Assembly: GCF_051262515.1 (NCBI RefSeq)
Contig: NZ_JBIMER010000003.1
Coordinates: 248,001 to 312,000, forward strand
Length of the DNA stretch: 64,000 nucleotides
Reading direction: 5' to 3'
DNA from: Arthrobacter_N sp051262515
GTDB taxonomy: Bacteria; Actinomycetota; Actinomycetes; Actinomycetales; Micrococcaceae
The position numbers and the translations under genes are program-made. Positions within the stretch are counted from its first letter, which is position 1, and every line of letters begins with the position of its first letter. This document shows positions 50,100 to 58,218 of this stretch, piece by piece. Under the pieces are notes generated by a model. It saw nothing but the letters and a program-made list of their open reading frames with translations. It did no database searches and had not been told where the DNA came from.

Positions 50100-50105
50100 T
50101 AGAAT
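50100..50105 (+). promoter_or_regulatory. -10 hexamer TAGAAT for gapB
   Basis: TAGAAT gives gapB a leader of about 115 nt with a small GGGG/CCCC foldback at about 50113-50127. Confidence 0.45.
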
Positions 50106-50227
50106 GGGAGGCGGGGTCCTGCCCCAGGGGAAAGATCCTGATACCCCGATCAACCGTATCTGCAATGGTGCTTTCACGGTGCCAACCGGCCAGTGGATCC
50201 CGGCCGGCTGAATTGGAAGGACAACAA

Positions 50228-51697
50228 GTGACCCAGCAGTCTGTCGCCGCCCTGAATGAATGGAGCGGACGCGAAGAACTCGCCGAGGCCATGATTCCGC
50301 TCATCGGGCGTCTGTACCGCAAGAACAACGTGGTGACGTCGATCTACGGACGAAAGCTCATCAACAAGTCGGCCATCGACATCCTCAAGGCCCACCGCGT
50401 GGCCCGCCACATCGACGGTGCCGAACTGCCACTAGAGGACACGTTCCCCCTGCTCGCCGCCTTGGACAGCCTCGACCTCGGTGCCGTGTCCGTTGACCTC
50501 GCACGCCTGGCCCGCAAGTACAAGAACGCGGCGGACGGCGCAACGCTCAAGGACTTCCTGCTCGCCGAATTTGGCGCGAAGGTCGGTGCCGCCGGAGCCA
50601 CCGACGCAGAGCCGGTCGACGTTGTTCTCTACGGATTCGGCCGCATCGGGCGTCTGCTTGCCCGCATTCTGATCGAACGCGGTGGCTACGGATTGCGCCT
50701 GCGCGCCGTCGTGGTCCGCAGCGGGGGGGAAAACGACCTCGTCAAGCGCGCGTCGCTGCTGCGCCGCGACTCGGTGCACGGCCCGTTCGAGGGATCCATC
50801 ACGGTGGACCACGAGAACAACACCATCCTTGCCAACGGGACGCTTATCCAGGTCATCTACTCGAACGACCCGTCGACGATCGACTACACGGAACACGGCA
50901 TCAACAACGCGATCGTCGTGGACAACACCGGCCGCTGGCGGGACCGCGAGGGGCTGTCCCAGCACCTCAAGTCCAAGGGTGTCTCCCGGGTGCTCCTGAC
51001 GGCACCCGGCAAGGGCGACCTGAAGAACATCGTGCACGGCATCAACCACAAGGACATCACCGCGGACGACGCCATCGTCTCAGCCGCGTCCTGCACGACC
51101 AACGCGATCACTCCGGTACTCAAGGCCCTGAACGACGAGTACGGCGTCGCCCACGGCCACGTCGAGACGGTCCACTCGTTCACCAACGACCAGAACCTGA
51201 TCGACAACTTCCACAAGGGTGACCGCCGCGGACGCTCCGCCGCGCTCAACATGGTGATCACCGAGACGGGTGCCGCCAAGGCCGTCTCCAAGGCGCTTCC
51301 GGAGTTCGAGGGCAAGTTGACGGGCAACGCCATCCGCGTCCCCACCCCGGACGTCTCCATGGCCATCCTCAACCTGAACCTGGAGAAGGAGACCACCAAG
51401 GAGGAGCTCAACGCCTACCTCCGCCAGACGTCGTTGACGTCCGAGCTGCACAAGCAGATCGACTACATCGATTCCCCGGAGGTCGTATCCACCGACTTCA
51501 TCGGCTCCCGGCGCGCCGGCATCGTTGACGGACTGGCCACCATCGCCACGGGGAAGAACGCCGTCGTCTACGTCTGGTACGACAATGAGTTCGGCTACTC
51601 GTGCCAGGTGGTTCGCGTGATCGAGGAACTCGCCGGCACGCACCCGCTGGCGGTCCCCGCCGTTGCGGCGGCCGACCATGAAACCGTCACGGCCTAA
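50228..51697 (+). CDS. gapB: Glyceraldehyde-3-phosphate dehydrogenase, long (GapB-like) form
   Basis: 489 aa, about 150 longer than glycolytic GAPDH. N-terminal extension (1-125, helical, NEWSGREELAEAMIPLIGRLY) precedes the Rossmann motif YGFGRIGR (135-142). Catalytic Cys289 in SAASCTTN, His in ETVHSFTND near 318. The 480-490 aa class is known from Corynebacterium GapB, which works in gluconeogenesis, whereas the shorter enzyme serves glycolysis; the extension supports this placing. The start is GTG 50228 behind GGAAGGAC. A bidirectional terminator separates it from def. Confidence 0.92.
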   Translation: MTQQSVAALNEWSGREELAEAMIPLIGRLYRKNNVVTSIYGRKLINKSAIDILKAHRVARHIDGAELPLEDTFPLLAALDSLDLGAVSVDLARLARKYKNAADGATLKDFLLAEFGAKVGAAGATDAEPVDVVLYGFGRIGRLLARILIERGGYGLRLRAVVVRSGGENDLVKRASLLRRDSVHGPFEGSITVDHENNTILANGTLIQVIYSNDPSTIDYTEHGINNAIVVDNTGRWRDREGLSQHLKSKGVSRVLLTAPGKGDLKNIVHGINHKDITADDAIVSAASCTTNAITPVLKALNDEYGVAHGHVETVHSFTNDQNLIDNFHKGDRRGRSAALNMVITETGAAKAVSKALPEFEGKLTGNAIRVPTPDVSMAILNLNLEKETTKEELNAYLRQTSLTSELHKQIDYIDSPEVVSTDFIGSRRAGIVDGLATIATGKNAVVYVWYDNEFGYSCQVVRVIEELAGTHPLAVPAVAAADHETVTA

Positions 51698-51717
51698 TCC
51701 AGCCCAACGCGCAAAAG

Positions 51718-51750
51718 CGGGCCCGCCGGAGACATCCTCCGGCGGGCCCG
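51718..51750. terminator. Bidirectional terminator between gapB and def
   Basis: A 14-bp stem, CGGGCCCGCCGGAG (51718-51731) with 51737-51750, five-base loop, preceded on one side by AAAA. Confidence 0.85.
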
Positions 51751-51770
51751 TCGTGTGTTGCCGGGCGTTG

Positions 51771-52343
51771 CTAGTGCCCGAACGGGTCGGGGTCGACACC
51801 GGGCATCCAGCTGATTCCCGGCACGCCCCACTCCAGCTGCTTCTTGGCCTTTTTCCAGCGCCGGGCCCATTTGTCGTTGAGGCGATCGACGTAGAGGTAG
51901 CCGTCCAGGTGGTCGTACTCGTGTTGGACAACGCGGGCGAACCAGTCGGTCGCCTCGAAGTCCACGGCCCCGCCGTCGGCGTCGAATCCCTGAACCCTGG
52001 TGTACTGCGCTCGCTTGAGCGGAAAGGCGAGGCCGGGCGCCGACAGGCAACCCTCGGATTCGTCGTCCGGGTCCGGCTGGGCGCCGGACACCTTCGTCAG
52101 CGTGATCCGCGGATTGACCACGACGCCACGGGGCGGGACACCGTCGTCGTTCACGAACTCGTAGGTGAAGAGCCGCAGGCCGACGCCGATCTGCGGCGCG
52201 GCGAGCCCGACGCCGTTGGCGGCGTCCATGGTGTCGTACATGTCCGCGACAAGTTCACGAAGCTCCGCGTCGAATGCGGTGACCTCCGTGGCGCGGCGAT
52301 GGAGCACTTCGTCCCCGTAGACGACGATCGGACGGACGGACAT
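51771..52343 (-). CDS. def: Peptide deformylase
   Basis: 190 aa. Removes the formyl group from new proteins. Motif 1 GVGLAAPQ (44-51), motif 2 EGCLSAP with metal ligand Cys99, motif 3 HEYDH with His141, Glu142 and His145. The start is ATG 52343 behind GGAAGG. It lies directly downstream of tRNA-His on the same strand, separated by a terminator hairpin (52370-52395) ending 27 bp before its start, so read-through or a promoter near the hairpin must drive it. A Pro/Gly tail (GVPGISWMPGVDPDPFGH) is typical of actinobacterial enzymes. Confidence 0.95.
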   Translation of the reverse strand: MSVRPIVVYGDEVLHRRATEVTAFDAELRELVADMYDTMDAANGVGLAAPQIGVGLRLFTYEFVNDDGVPPRGVVVNPRITLTKVSGAQPDPDDESEGCLSAPGLAFPLKRAQYTRVQGFDADGGAVDFEATDWFARVVQHEYDHLDGYLYVDRLNDKWARRWKKAKKQLEWGVPGISWMPGVDPDPFGH

Positions 52344-52369
52344 CTGCTGCCTTCCTGTGACATGGAAGA

Positions 52370-52395
52370 GCCGCCCCGGACGGATCCGGGGCGGC
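52370..52395 (-). terminator. Terminator after tRNA-His
   Basis: An 11-bp perfect stem (GCCGCCCCGGA) with a four-base loop, directly after the tRNA 3' end on the minus strand and followed by CTCTTCC. Confidence 0.75.
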
Positions 52396-52399
52396 TTGT

Positions 52400-52476
52400 T
52401 GGGGTGAGTAACGGGGCTTGAACCCGCGACCTTCTGGACCACAACCAGACGCTCTGCCAACTGAGCTATACCCACC
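52400..52476 (-). tRNA. tRNA-His (anticodon GTG), encoded G-1 and CCA
   Basis: Cloverleaf with acceptor GTGGGTA/TACTCAC plus the extra 5' G (52476) facing C73, the hallmark of tRNA-His. Anticodon loop TTGTGGT, anticodon GTG. D-stem GCTC/GAGC; T-loop TTCAAGC. CCA is encoded at 52402-52400. A -10-like TAGTAT is found 63 bases upstream (52544-52539). Confidence 0.95.
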
Positions 52477-52538
52477 ATTGCGCCTCGCGACGCCGTGCCG
52501 TGGGACCGATTCCGAGGAACCTGCCTTGCGGGCAACGG

Positions 52539-52544
52539 ATACTA
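52539..52544 (-). promoter_or_regulatory. -10 hexamer TAGTAT for tRNA-His
   Basis: TAGTAT on the minus strand, 63 bases before G-1, in an otherwise gene-free stretch between orn and the tRNA. Confidence 0.4.
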
Positions 52545-52617
52545 GTTTACACACTTTCCGAGGCTTCGGCGTCACTTCGCGCCGGGTGTGGCACACAACA
52601 CACGAACGCTCCGCAGG

Positions 52618-53232
52618 CTAGTCGCCGCGGGTTCCCACGATGCGGCGGGAGATCTCCTGGGCCGTTTTGCTGTCCGGACCGGGAGCGGGCACCATCACGG
52701 CCTCGCGGTAGTACCGCAGCTCCTCGATGGAATCCCGGATGTCGCCCAGCGCGCGGTGTCCTCCGGTCTTCGGCGGAGCCTGGAAATAGGCGCGGGCATA
52801 CCAGCGGCGGGCCAGCTCCTTGATCGTGGAGACGTCGATGACGCGGTAGTGGAGGTGGTCAATGACGCCCGGCATGTCACGGACCAGGAAGTTGCGGTCC
52901 GTTCCCACCGAGTTGCCCGCCAGCGGAGCCTTGCCTGGTTCCGGCACCCACATGCGGATGTATTCGAGGACCTGTTCCGTCGCCGTCTCGAGATCGACAC
53001 CCCGATCCAGGACCTCCAGCAACCCGCTATCGGTATGCATGCCGCGAACGAAATCGCCCATTTGCTCGAGCGCTCCGGGCTCCGGGCGGATGACGACGTC
53101 CACGCCCTCGCCCAGGATGTTCAGTTCGGGGTCCGTGACCAGGACGGCTACTTCTATGAGGGCGTCGGCCTGCAGGCTCAACCCCGTCATCTCGCAGTCG
53201 ATCCAAACGATGTTTTCAGCGGTAATAGGCAC
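52618..53232 (-). CDS. orn: Oligoribonuclease
   Basis: 204 aa, DEDDh exonuclease that degrades 2-5 nt RNA fragments (and pGpG). Catalytic Asp12 and Glu14 in WIDCEMTGL; later NSVGTDRNFL and HRALGDIRDSIEELRYY with the catalytic His and Asp. The start is the second of two adjacent GTG codons (53232), six bases after the hexamer TACATT, so its mRNA appears leaderless; GTG 53235 would add one residue. The tail PGPDSKTAQEISRRIVGTRGD is variable. Monocistronic. Confidence 0.94.
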   Translation of the reverse strand: MPITAENIVWIDCEMTGLSLQADALIEVAVLVTDPELNILGEGVDVVIRPEPGALEQMGDFVRGMHTDSGLLEVLDRGVDLETATEQVLEYIRMWVPEPGKAPLAGNSVGTDRNFLVRDMPGVIDHLHYRVIDVSTIKELARRWYARAYFQAPPKTGGHRALGDIRDSIEELRYYREAVMVPAPGPDSKTAQEISRRIVGTRGD

Positions 53233-53238
53233 CACGTC

Positions 53239-53244
53239 AATGTA
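53239..53244 (-). promoter_or_regulatory. -10 hexamer TACATT, leaderless orn
   Basis: TACATT on the minus strand ends six bases before GTG 53232. Confidence 0.45.
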
Positions 53245-53269
53245 CCGGAAAGGAGGACCGTAGGGTGTC

Positions 53270-53506
53270 CTAGCCTCGTTCGCTGCCCACCGTTCGCCCG
53301 GCCGTGCCACTCAGGAGCCACAAGGCCACGAAGACGACGGCGCTTGTCGCCGCCGCTGCGGCGGCACCCGCTGCGGGAAGACCGAGAGCCGGTGACGCAA
53401 CCCCAAGCAACACGGAGACGAAGAAGCCCCAGCCCAAGAGGCCCGTTTGCCGCGGGGTCTCCGACGCCCGTGTCGAGCGCTGCCCACTGCTTGCGTGCCG
53501 TCCCAT
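53270..53506 (-). CDS. Small two-helix membrane protein, unknown function
   Basis: 78 aa from ATG 53506, behind GGGGGACGG. Two hydrophobic stretches (about 25-41 LGWGFFVSVLLGVASPA and 47-69 GAAAAAATSAVVFVALWLL) with basic ends (GRHASSGQRSTRAS; AGRTVGSERG). Its coding potential is supported by the ribosome site and the clean helix pattern, but the family is not recognised and it could be a spurious frame. It is 37 bp upstream of orn on the same strand. Confidence 0.5.
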   Translation of the reverse strand: MGRHASSGQRSTRASETPRQTGLLGWGFFVSVLLGVASPALGLPAAGAAAAAATSAVVFVALWLLSGTAGRTVGSERG

Positions 53507-53647
53507 GATCCGTCCCCCGATGTTCAGCATGCCGTGTCGGCCCGTCGCCTCCGTCTATCAGCGTAGGCGGGGGAGCGGGCAACGAGCGGGTATGCCGCAC
53601 CGAAACGCGTCGCAGACCCGTTCCGATGCGCTGCGTGGCCCCAGTGC

Positions 53648-53653
53648 TAATAT
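53648..53653 (+). promoter_or_regulatory. -10 hexamer TAATAT for the mannosyltransferase operon
   Basis: TAATAT gives a leader of about 105 nt before ATG 53765. The rest of this 258-bp gap has no gene. Confidence 0.4.
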
Positions 53654-53764
53654 CGGGGGAGGTTTTTACGGGTCTGCCATGCCCCGCGCGCCCGGCCGTC
53701 TCAGAGGCCAACGGGGGCGTCGGCGGCCGGCGGACCAACAATCGAGGGAAAAGGGCCGCAGCGA

Positions 53765-55279
53765 ATGAAGGTCGCCGAGACCGGCATGGGGGCCGGCCGC
53801 ACGTTCGGCACCGGCTCGGGAACGCTGGTCCACGGACTGGTTGGATCGCTTCTGGTGCTTTTGGGTTCCTTCGGGGTCGGCTGGCTGGCCTCTGTGTCCC
53901 CGCTCAACCGCAATGGATTGCTCATCGCCGTGCGCACCGAGCAATGGGGCGTTGTCGCCTCCACAGTGGTGTTGACCGTCGGCTGTTGGGTCATGTTCCG
54001 GGCGTGGCTGCGGCTGGGTCAGGTTCTGGCCGGCTGGCCCGACGGGTCCCTGGCGACGGTCCGGTGGGCGTGCCTCCTCTGGGGAACACCGCTGTTGCTG
54101 TGCCTGCCGATCTTCAGCCGGGATGTGTTTGCCTACATCGGTCAGGGACGGCTGGTTTCCGCTGGGCAGGACCCCTACCAAGACGGCATCTCCACACTCT
54201 CCAACTGGTTCCAGCTAGGTGCGGACGTCACCTGGGCGGAATCGGAGACGCCCTACGGGCCGTTGTTCCTGAGCATTGAACACCTGGTGAACCAAACTGT
54301 GGGATCTTCGCCGGACCTGTCGGTGTTCCTCTACCGGCTCGTGGCCTTCGCTGGTGTGGTGGTCTGTGCCGCCTACATTCCCAAGCTGGCCTCGCTGCAC
54401 GGCGTGTCCGGCGCCAAGGCATTGTGGATCACCGTGCCGAACCCGTTGTTCCTCATTTCGTTCATTGCGAGCGCCCACAACGACGGGCTGATGATCGGGC
54501 TCGCCGTCGCGGGCACGTACTACGCTGCGACCGGCCGGGGGATACTCGGCGTCGTGCTGGTCACGGCGTCCATCGGCATCAAACCGATCACCCTGGTCCT
54601 GCTCCCCTTCATCGGGCTCCTATGGGCCGGGCCGGGCGCCGGATGGGGTCGGCGCATCGCCTATTGGTGCTACACCGCTGGCCTTTGCCTGGGGATCATG
54701 GCCGTGATCGGTTGGGCCAACGGCTACGGGTTCGGCTGGCTCGCCGTCATGCTGGGCACCGGCTCGGGAAGCGTCTTCTTCGCGCCCTTGGGGATCCTGT
54801 CAACGTTCTTCCAGGGGGCTTTCGGGGCACTGGGGATGGAGACCGGTTGGGTCCTGCCGACCCTCAAGACCGTGGGCAGGCTGGCCTCTGTGGCCGTTGT
54901 GTTGATCCTGGTGTTCAAGGGCAGCCACAGCCACCTGGTGCAGCGGCTGGCCTTGGCGTTCTCCGCGATCGTGGTCCTTTCCCCGATTATCCAGCCCTGG
55001 TACATCCTTTGGCTCCTTCCTTTCTTCGCGGCCACCGGCATCCGTGACGACTGGCAGATCGTCTGGGTCTACTTCACCGTCGCCTTCTTCGTGGCCTTCG
55101 GAGCGGCGGACCAGATCTTCATCTGGCAGTTCCTCGGGGTCCTTGATCCGTGGGTCAAGCACCTTTCCACCGCAATCTCCTGGCTGGCCATGGCCTATCT
55201 GGCGTTTGTGGACCCGCGCACGAAACACTTGTTCCGCGGGTTTTGGACGTCCATCCGGCCGCCCAAGGCCGCGGCCTAG
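53765..55279 (+). CDS. MptB-like polyprenol-phosphomannose-dependent alpha-1,6-mannosyltransferase, copy 1
   Basis: 504 aa with about 12-13 membrane helices (GT-C fold). The first large extracellular loop has the catalytic-type FSRDVFAYIGQGRL (conserved Asp) and the family stretch ETPYGPLFLSIEH. These enzymes extend lipomannan with mannose from polyprenol phosphate on the outer face of the membrane. It is the first gene of a three-gene operon: the second copy starts with no gap. Function class is clear; which glycan is made is not. The N-terminus (MKVAETGMGAGRTFG) is cytoplasmic. Confidence 0.88.
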   Translation: MKVAETGMGAGRTFGTGSGTLVHGLVGSLLVLLGSFGVGWLASVSPLNRNGLLIAVRTEQWGVVASTVVLTVGCWVMFRAWLRLGQVLAGWPDGSLATVRWACLLWGTPLLLCLPIFSRDVFAYIGQGRLVSAGQDPYQDGISTLSNWFQLGADVTWAESETPYGPLFLSIEHLVNQTVGSSPDLSVFLYRLVAFAGVVVCAAYIPKLASLHGVSGAKALWITVPNPLFLISFIASAHNDGLMIGLAVAGTYYAATGRGILGVVLVTASIGIKPITLVLLPFIGLLWAGPGAGWGRRIAYWCYTAGLCLGIMAVIGWANGYGFGWLAVMLGTGSGSVFFAPLGILSTFFQGAFGALGMETGWVLPTLKTVGRLASVAVVLILVFKGSHSHLVQRLALAFSAIVVLSPIIQPWYILWLLPFFAATGIRDDWQIVWVYFTVAFFVAFGAADQIFIWQFLGVLDPWVKHLSTAISWLAMAYLAFVDPRTKHLFRGFWTSIRPPKAAA

Positions 55280-56887
55280 ATGGCGTCCGAATCGCCGTCC
55301 ACCGGTGGGGCGACACGCGGCCTCCGGGCGAGGGCAACCGCGTCGGTACAGGACCTACGCCAACGCCTGGGGCACTTGCCGGTGTTGCGCCGCCTCGCCG
55401 GTGGCAGCGAGCTGGACACCGGCGTCGCTCTGGCCCAGGGACTGGTGGCCTCGCTCATGATCCTGATCGGGTCCTGGGGGGTGGGCTGGCTCGCGACGAC
55501 GCAACAGTCGGTGTTCGCGCGCACCACGTTCCTGAATCCGCTTCGCGTCGAGTCCGCGGGGGTCGTCACCTGCACCGTCCTGCTGGCGCTGGGCTCGATG
55601 CTCCTCTGCCGCGCCTGGCTCCGTCTGGGGCAACGCGGCGGTCCGCACGGTTGCGCATCACTGGCCGCGGTGCGCAACGCCGTGCTCCTGTGGACTGCCC
55701 CGCTGATGCTGACGTTTCCGGTTTTCAGCCGCGACGTGTATTCGTATCTGGGGCAGGGGAGGCTCATGCATTCGGGGCTGAGCCCCTACGAGAACTGGAT
55801 CTCCCAACTTCCCGGATGGTTCGCCCAAGGGTCCGACAGCCTATGGGCCGAGTCGGCTTCCCCCTACGGACCGCTGTTCCTGATGGCCGCCCGCGGCGTC
55901 TACTACGTCACCGGAGGGGTGCCGGAGGCGGGTGTCGTCATCTTCCGCCTGTTTGCCGTCGGCGGCGTCTTGCTGTGCCTTTATGCGCTGCCCAGGCTGG
56001 CCCGCCACCTCGGCTCGGACGCCACCTGGGCGGTCTGGGTTACGATCGCCAACCCGCTGTTCCTTTTGAACATGGTGGCGGGGGTCCACAACGACGCCGT
56101 CATGGTTGGGGGGCTGCTCTACGGCTTCCTTCTGGTGTACCGCGGGCATCGGTTCGGCGGCGTCCTGGCGGTGGGGATCGCGATCAGCATCAAGCCCATC
56201 GTGGTGTTCGCGCTCCCGTTCCTCGGCCTCGCCATGCTCGGGCGCGACGCGACGCTGCGGAAGAAACTCGGTGCATGGCTTTACACGGCCGCCGTGGCCG
56301 GTGCGGCGACGACCTTCTTCGGATGGGCATCGGGCCTGTGGTTCGGCTGGATCAAGGCGGCGGCCACCGCCGGTTCCGCGGCGTTCCCCTACGCGCCGGT
56401 GGGGTTGCTGGGACTAGGCATCGGATGGGTGTCGACTCTCGTGGGGGGAGACCTCGACACGACAGCCAACGCCGTCTACGCCCTCTTCAAGATCCTGATG
56501 GTGGCGTTCATCGCCTGGCTGGCGGTGCGCCGCACCACGGGCCCCCCCGTACTGCACTGTGCCTATGCCCTGACCGCCGCGGTGGTCCTGGCCCCGATCA
56601 TCCAACCGTGGTACCTGTTGTGGCTGGTTCCGCTCTTCGCGGCCAGCCGCGTGTACGACGGCGGGTGGGTGCGTTTCTGGTACCTGCTGTCCATGGTGCT
56701 GGTCCTGGTGGGCGTCGTCGACCAGGTGAGCGTTGCCCAGTGGATCAACCTGACATTGGTTCGAATCCTCGCCGGAGCCGTGGGACTGTGCTACCTCGCC
56801 TACATCGTTTTCATCGACCCGAAGACGTCATCGCTTTTCGCCCTTCGCAACAACACCCCCCGTAGAGACGGAGCCACCTCGCCGTGA
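55280..56887 (+). CDS. MptB-like mannosyltransferase, copy 2
   Basis: 535 aa, paralogue of the preceding protein. The same landmarks occur: FSRDVYSYLGQGRLMHSG, SASPYGPLFLMAARG, IQPWYLLWLVPLFA. It has a longer polar N-terminus (about 50 residues). The ATG at 55280 directly follows the TAG of copy 1. Two tandem copies in one operon suggest an initiating and an extending transferase, or heteromer formation; neither is shown. The GT87 gene overlaps its stop by 4 bp. Confidence 0.88.
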   Translation: MASESPSTGGATRGLRARATASVQDLRQRLGHLPVLRRLAGGSELDTGVALAQGLVASLMILIGSWGVGWLATTQQSVFARTTFLNPLRVESAGVVTCTVLLALGSMLLCRAWLRLGQRGGPHGCASLAAVRNAVLLWTAPLMLTFPVFSRDVYSYLGQGRLMHSGLSPYENWISQLPGWFAQGSDSLWAESASPYGPLFLMAARGVYYVTGGVPEAGVVIFRLFAVGGVLLCLYALPRLARHLGSDATWAVWVTIANPLFLLNMVAGVHNDAVMVGGLLYGFLLVYRGHRFGGVLAVGIAISIKPIVVFALPFLGLAMLGRDATLRKKLGAWLYTAAVAGAATTFFGWASGLWFGWIKAAATAGSAAFPYAPVGLLGLGIGWVSTLVGGDLDTTANAVYALFKILMVAFIAWLAVRRTTGPPVLHCAYALTAAVVLAPIIQPWYLLWLVPLFAASRVYDGGWVRFWYLLSMVLVLVGVVDQVSVAQWINLTLVRILAGAVGLCYLAYIVFIDPKTSSLFALRNNTPRRDGATSP

Positions 56888-58218
56888 CCGGACCGCTGAA
56901 AACGCTCCTCCAAGCCAGACGGGCCAATCGCACCGTCGTGGTGCTCCTGCTCGCGGCGACGGCCATCGGCGGCGTCCTCGCGGTCCTCAGCAAGCAGTGG
57001 TGCCGCTCCAACGGCTGGGGCGGGGCCGAGCAGCACATCCACATGTGCTACTCGGACTTCGCGCAGCTCTTCGGCACGCGCGGGCTGGCAGACAAGCTTT
57101 TCCCCTTCTACACGGGCCTGCCGGCCGAGCAGGCCATGGAATATCCGGCTCTCTTGGCCGTCATCGCCGGGGTGGCCGCCATGCTGGTCCCCGGCACGGG
57201 GTTCAGCGCGGAACGCCAGCTCGCCTACTTCGACCTCAACTCACTGGGATCGTTTCTTTGCTGGGCCGTGATCGTCGTGGCCGTTGCCTACGCCGCGCGC
57301 AACCGAAGCCGTGATGCCCTGATGGTGGCGATCGCACCGGGCATCATCCTCACCAGCACGCTGAACTGGGATCTGTGGGCGGTGATGTTCGCGACGCTGG
57401 CCCTCTTGGCGTTCTCCCGAAACAAGGTGGTGCTGGCCGGCCTGCTGTTGGGTCTCGGGACGGCGGCGAAGCTGTACCCGCTCTTCCTCTTCGGCGCCAT
57501 CCTCGTGCTTTGCTGGCGCACGGGACGCATGGGGGAGTTCTGGAAGTCACTGGCAGTGGCCGTCGCCGCATGGCTCGCGGTCAACGTGCCCTTCATGCTC
57601 ACCGCCTTCGACGAGTGGTCCCGGTTCTACACCTTCTCCTCGGAACGCGAGATCAGCTTCTCCTCCATGTGGCTGGCCTTCACCTGGACAGGTCTCGACG
57701 GCGAAGGCTTTTCCCTGCTGTCCAATGGGCTTTTCGCCGTGGCCTGCCTGGGCATCGCGTACCTCGGTCTTAGCTCCGTGCGGCGTCCACGCATGGCCCA
57801 GCTGGCCTTCCTGATCGTCGCGGCCTTCCTCCTGCTCAACAAGGTGTATTCGCCGCAGTTCGTCATGTGGCTCATCCCGCTGTACGTCTTGTCGCGCCCG
57901 CGCTGGAGGGAATTCCTCGTGTGGCAAGCGGTCGAGACGTTTCACTGGGCGGCCGTCTGGCTCATGAGTGCCAAGATCGTTTCCGGCGGCGAGTTCGGCT
58001 CCGGCGGGCCCCTCATCGAGATGCTCTACGGCGCGGGGATCGCCGCGCACATGGGGATGGTGGTCTACATCGGGGTCCGGATCATCGGCGACATCCGGCG
58101 TCCCGACGACGATCTGGTGCGCGCTGGCGGTGACGACGATCCGCTGGCCGGGCCCCTGGAGGGCCTGCCGGACGCGTTCGTGCTCCCCGCGCCATCCCGG
58201 ATTCGCCGTCAGTCGTAG
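56884..58218 (+). CDS. GT87 (DUF2029) family membrane glycosyltransferase
   Basis: 444 aa, about 10-11 membrane helices. GT87 features: an extracellular acidic motif in HMCYSDFAQLFGTRGL and the MEYPALLAVIAG segment, plus SAERQLAYFDLNSLG. The family includes PimE and AftC-type mannosyl- or arabinosyltransferases that use polyprenol-phosphate sugars. The start is GTG 56884 overlapping copy 2's stop (GTGA), so it belongs to the same operon. The C-terminal 45 residues are cytoplasmic and acidic. It overlaps the convergent DUF2079 gene by 10 bp. Confidence 0.85.
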   Translation: MTGPLKTLLQARRANRTVVVLLLAATAIGGVLAVLSKQWCRSNGWGGAEQHIHMCYSDFAQLFGTRGLADKLFPFYTGLPAEQAMEYPALLAVIAGVAAMLVPGTGFSAERQLAYFDLNSLGSFLCWAVIVVAVAYAARNRSRDALMVAIAPGIILTSTLNWDLWAVMFATLALLAFSRNKVVLAGLLLGLGTAAKLYPLFLFGAILVLCWRTGRMGEFWKSLAVAVAAWLAVNVPFMLTAFDEWSRFYTFSSEREISFSSMWLAFTWTGLDGEGFSLLSNGLFAVACLGIAYLGLSSVRRPRMAQLAFLIVAAFLLLNKVYSPQFVMWLIPLYVLSRPRWREFLVWQAVETFHWAAVWLMSAKIVSGGEFGSGGPLIEMLYGAGIAAHMGMVVYIGVRIIGDIRRPDDDLVRAGGDDDPLAGPLEGLPDAFVLPAPSRIRRQS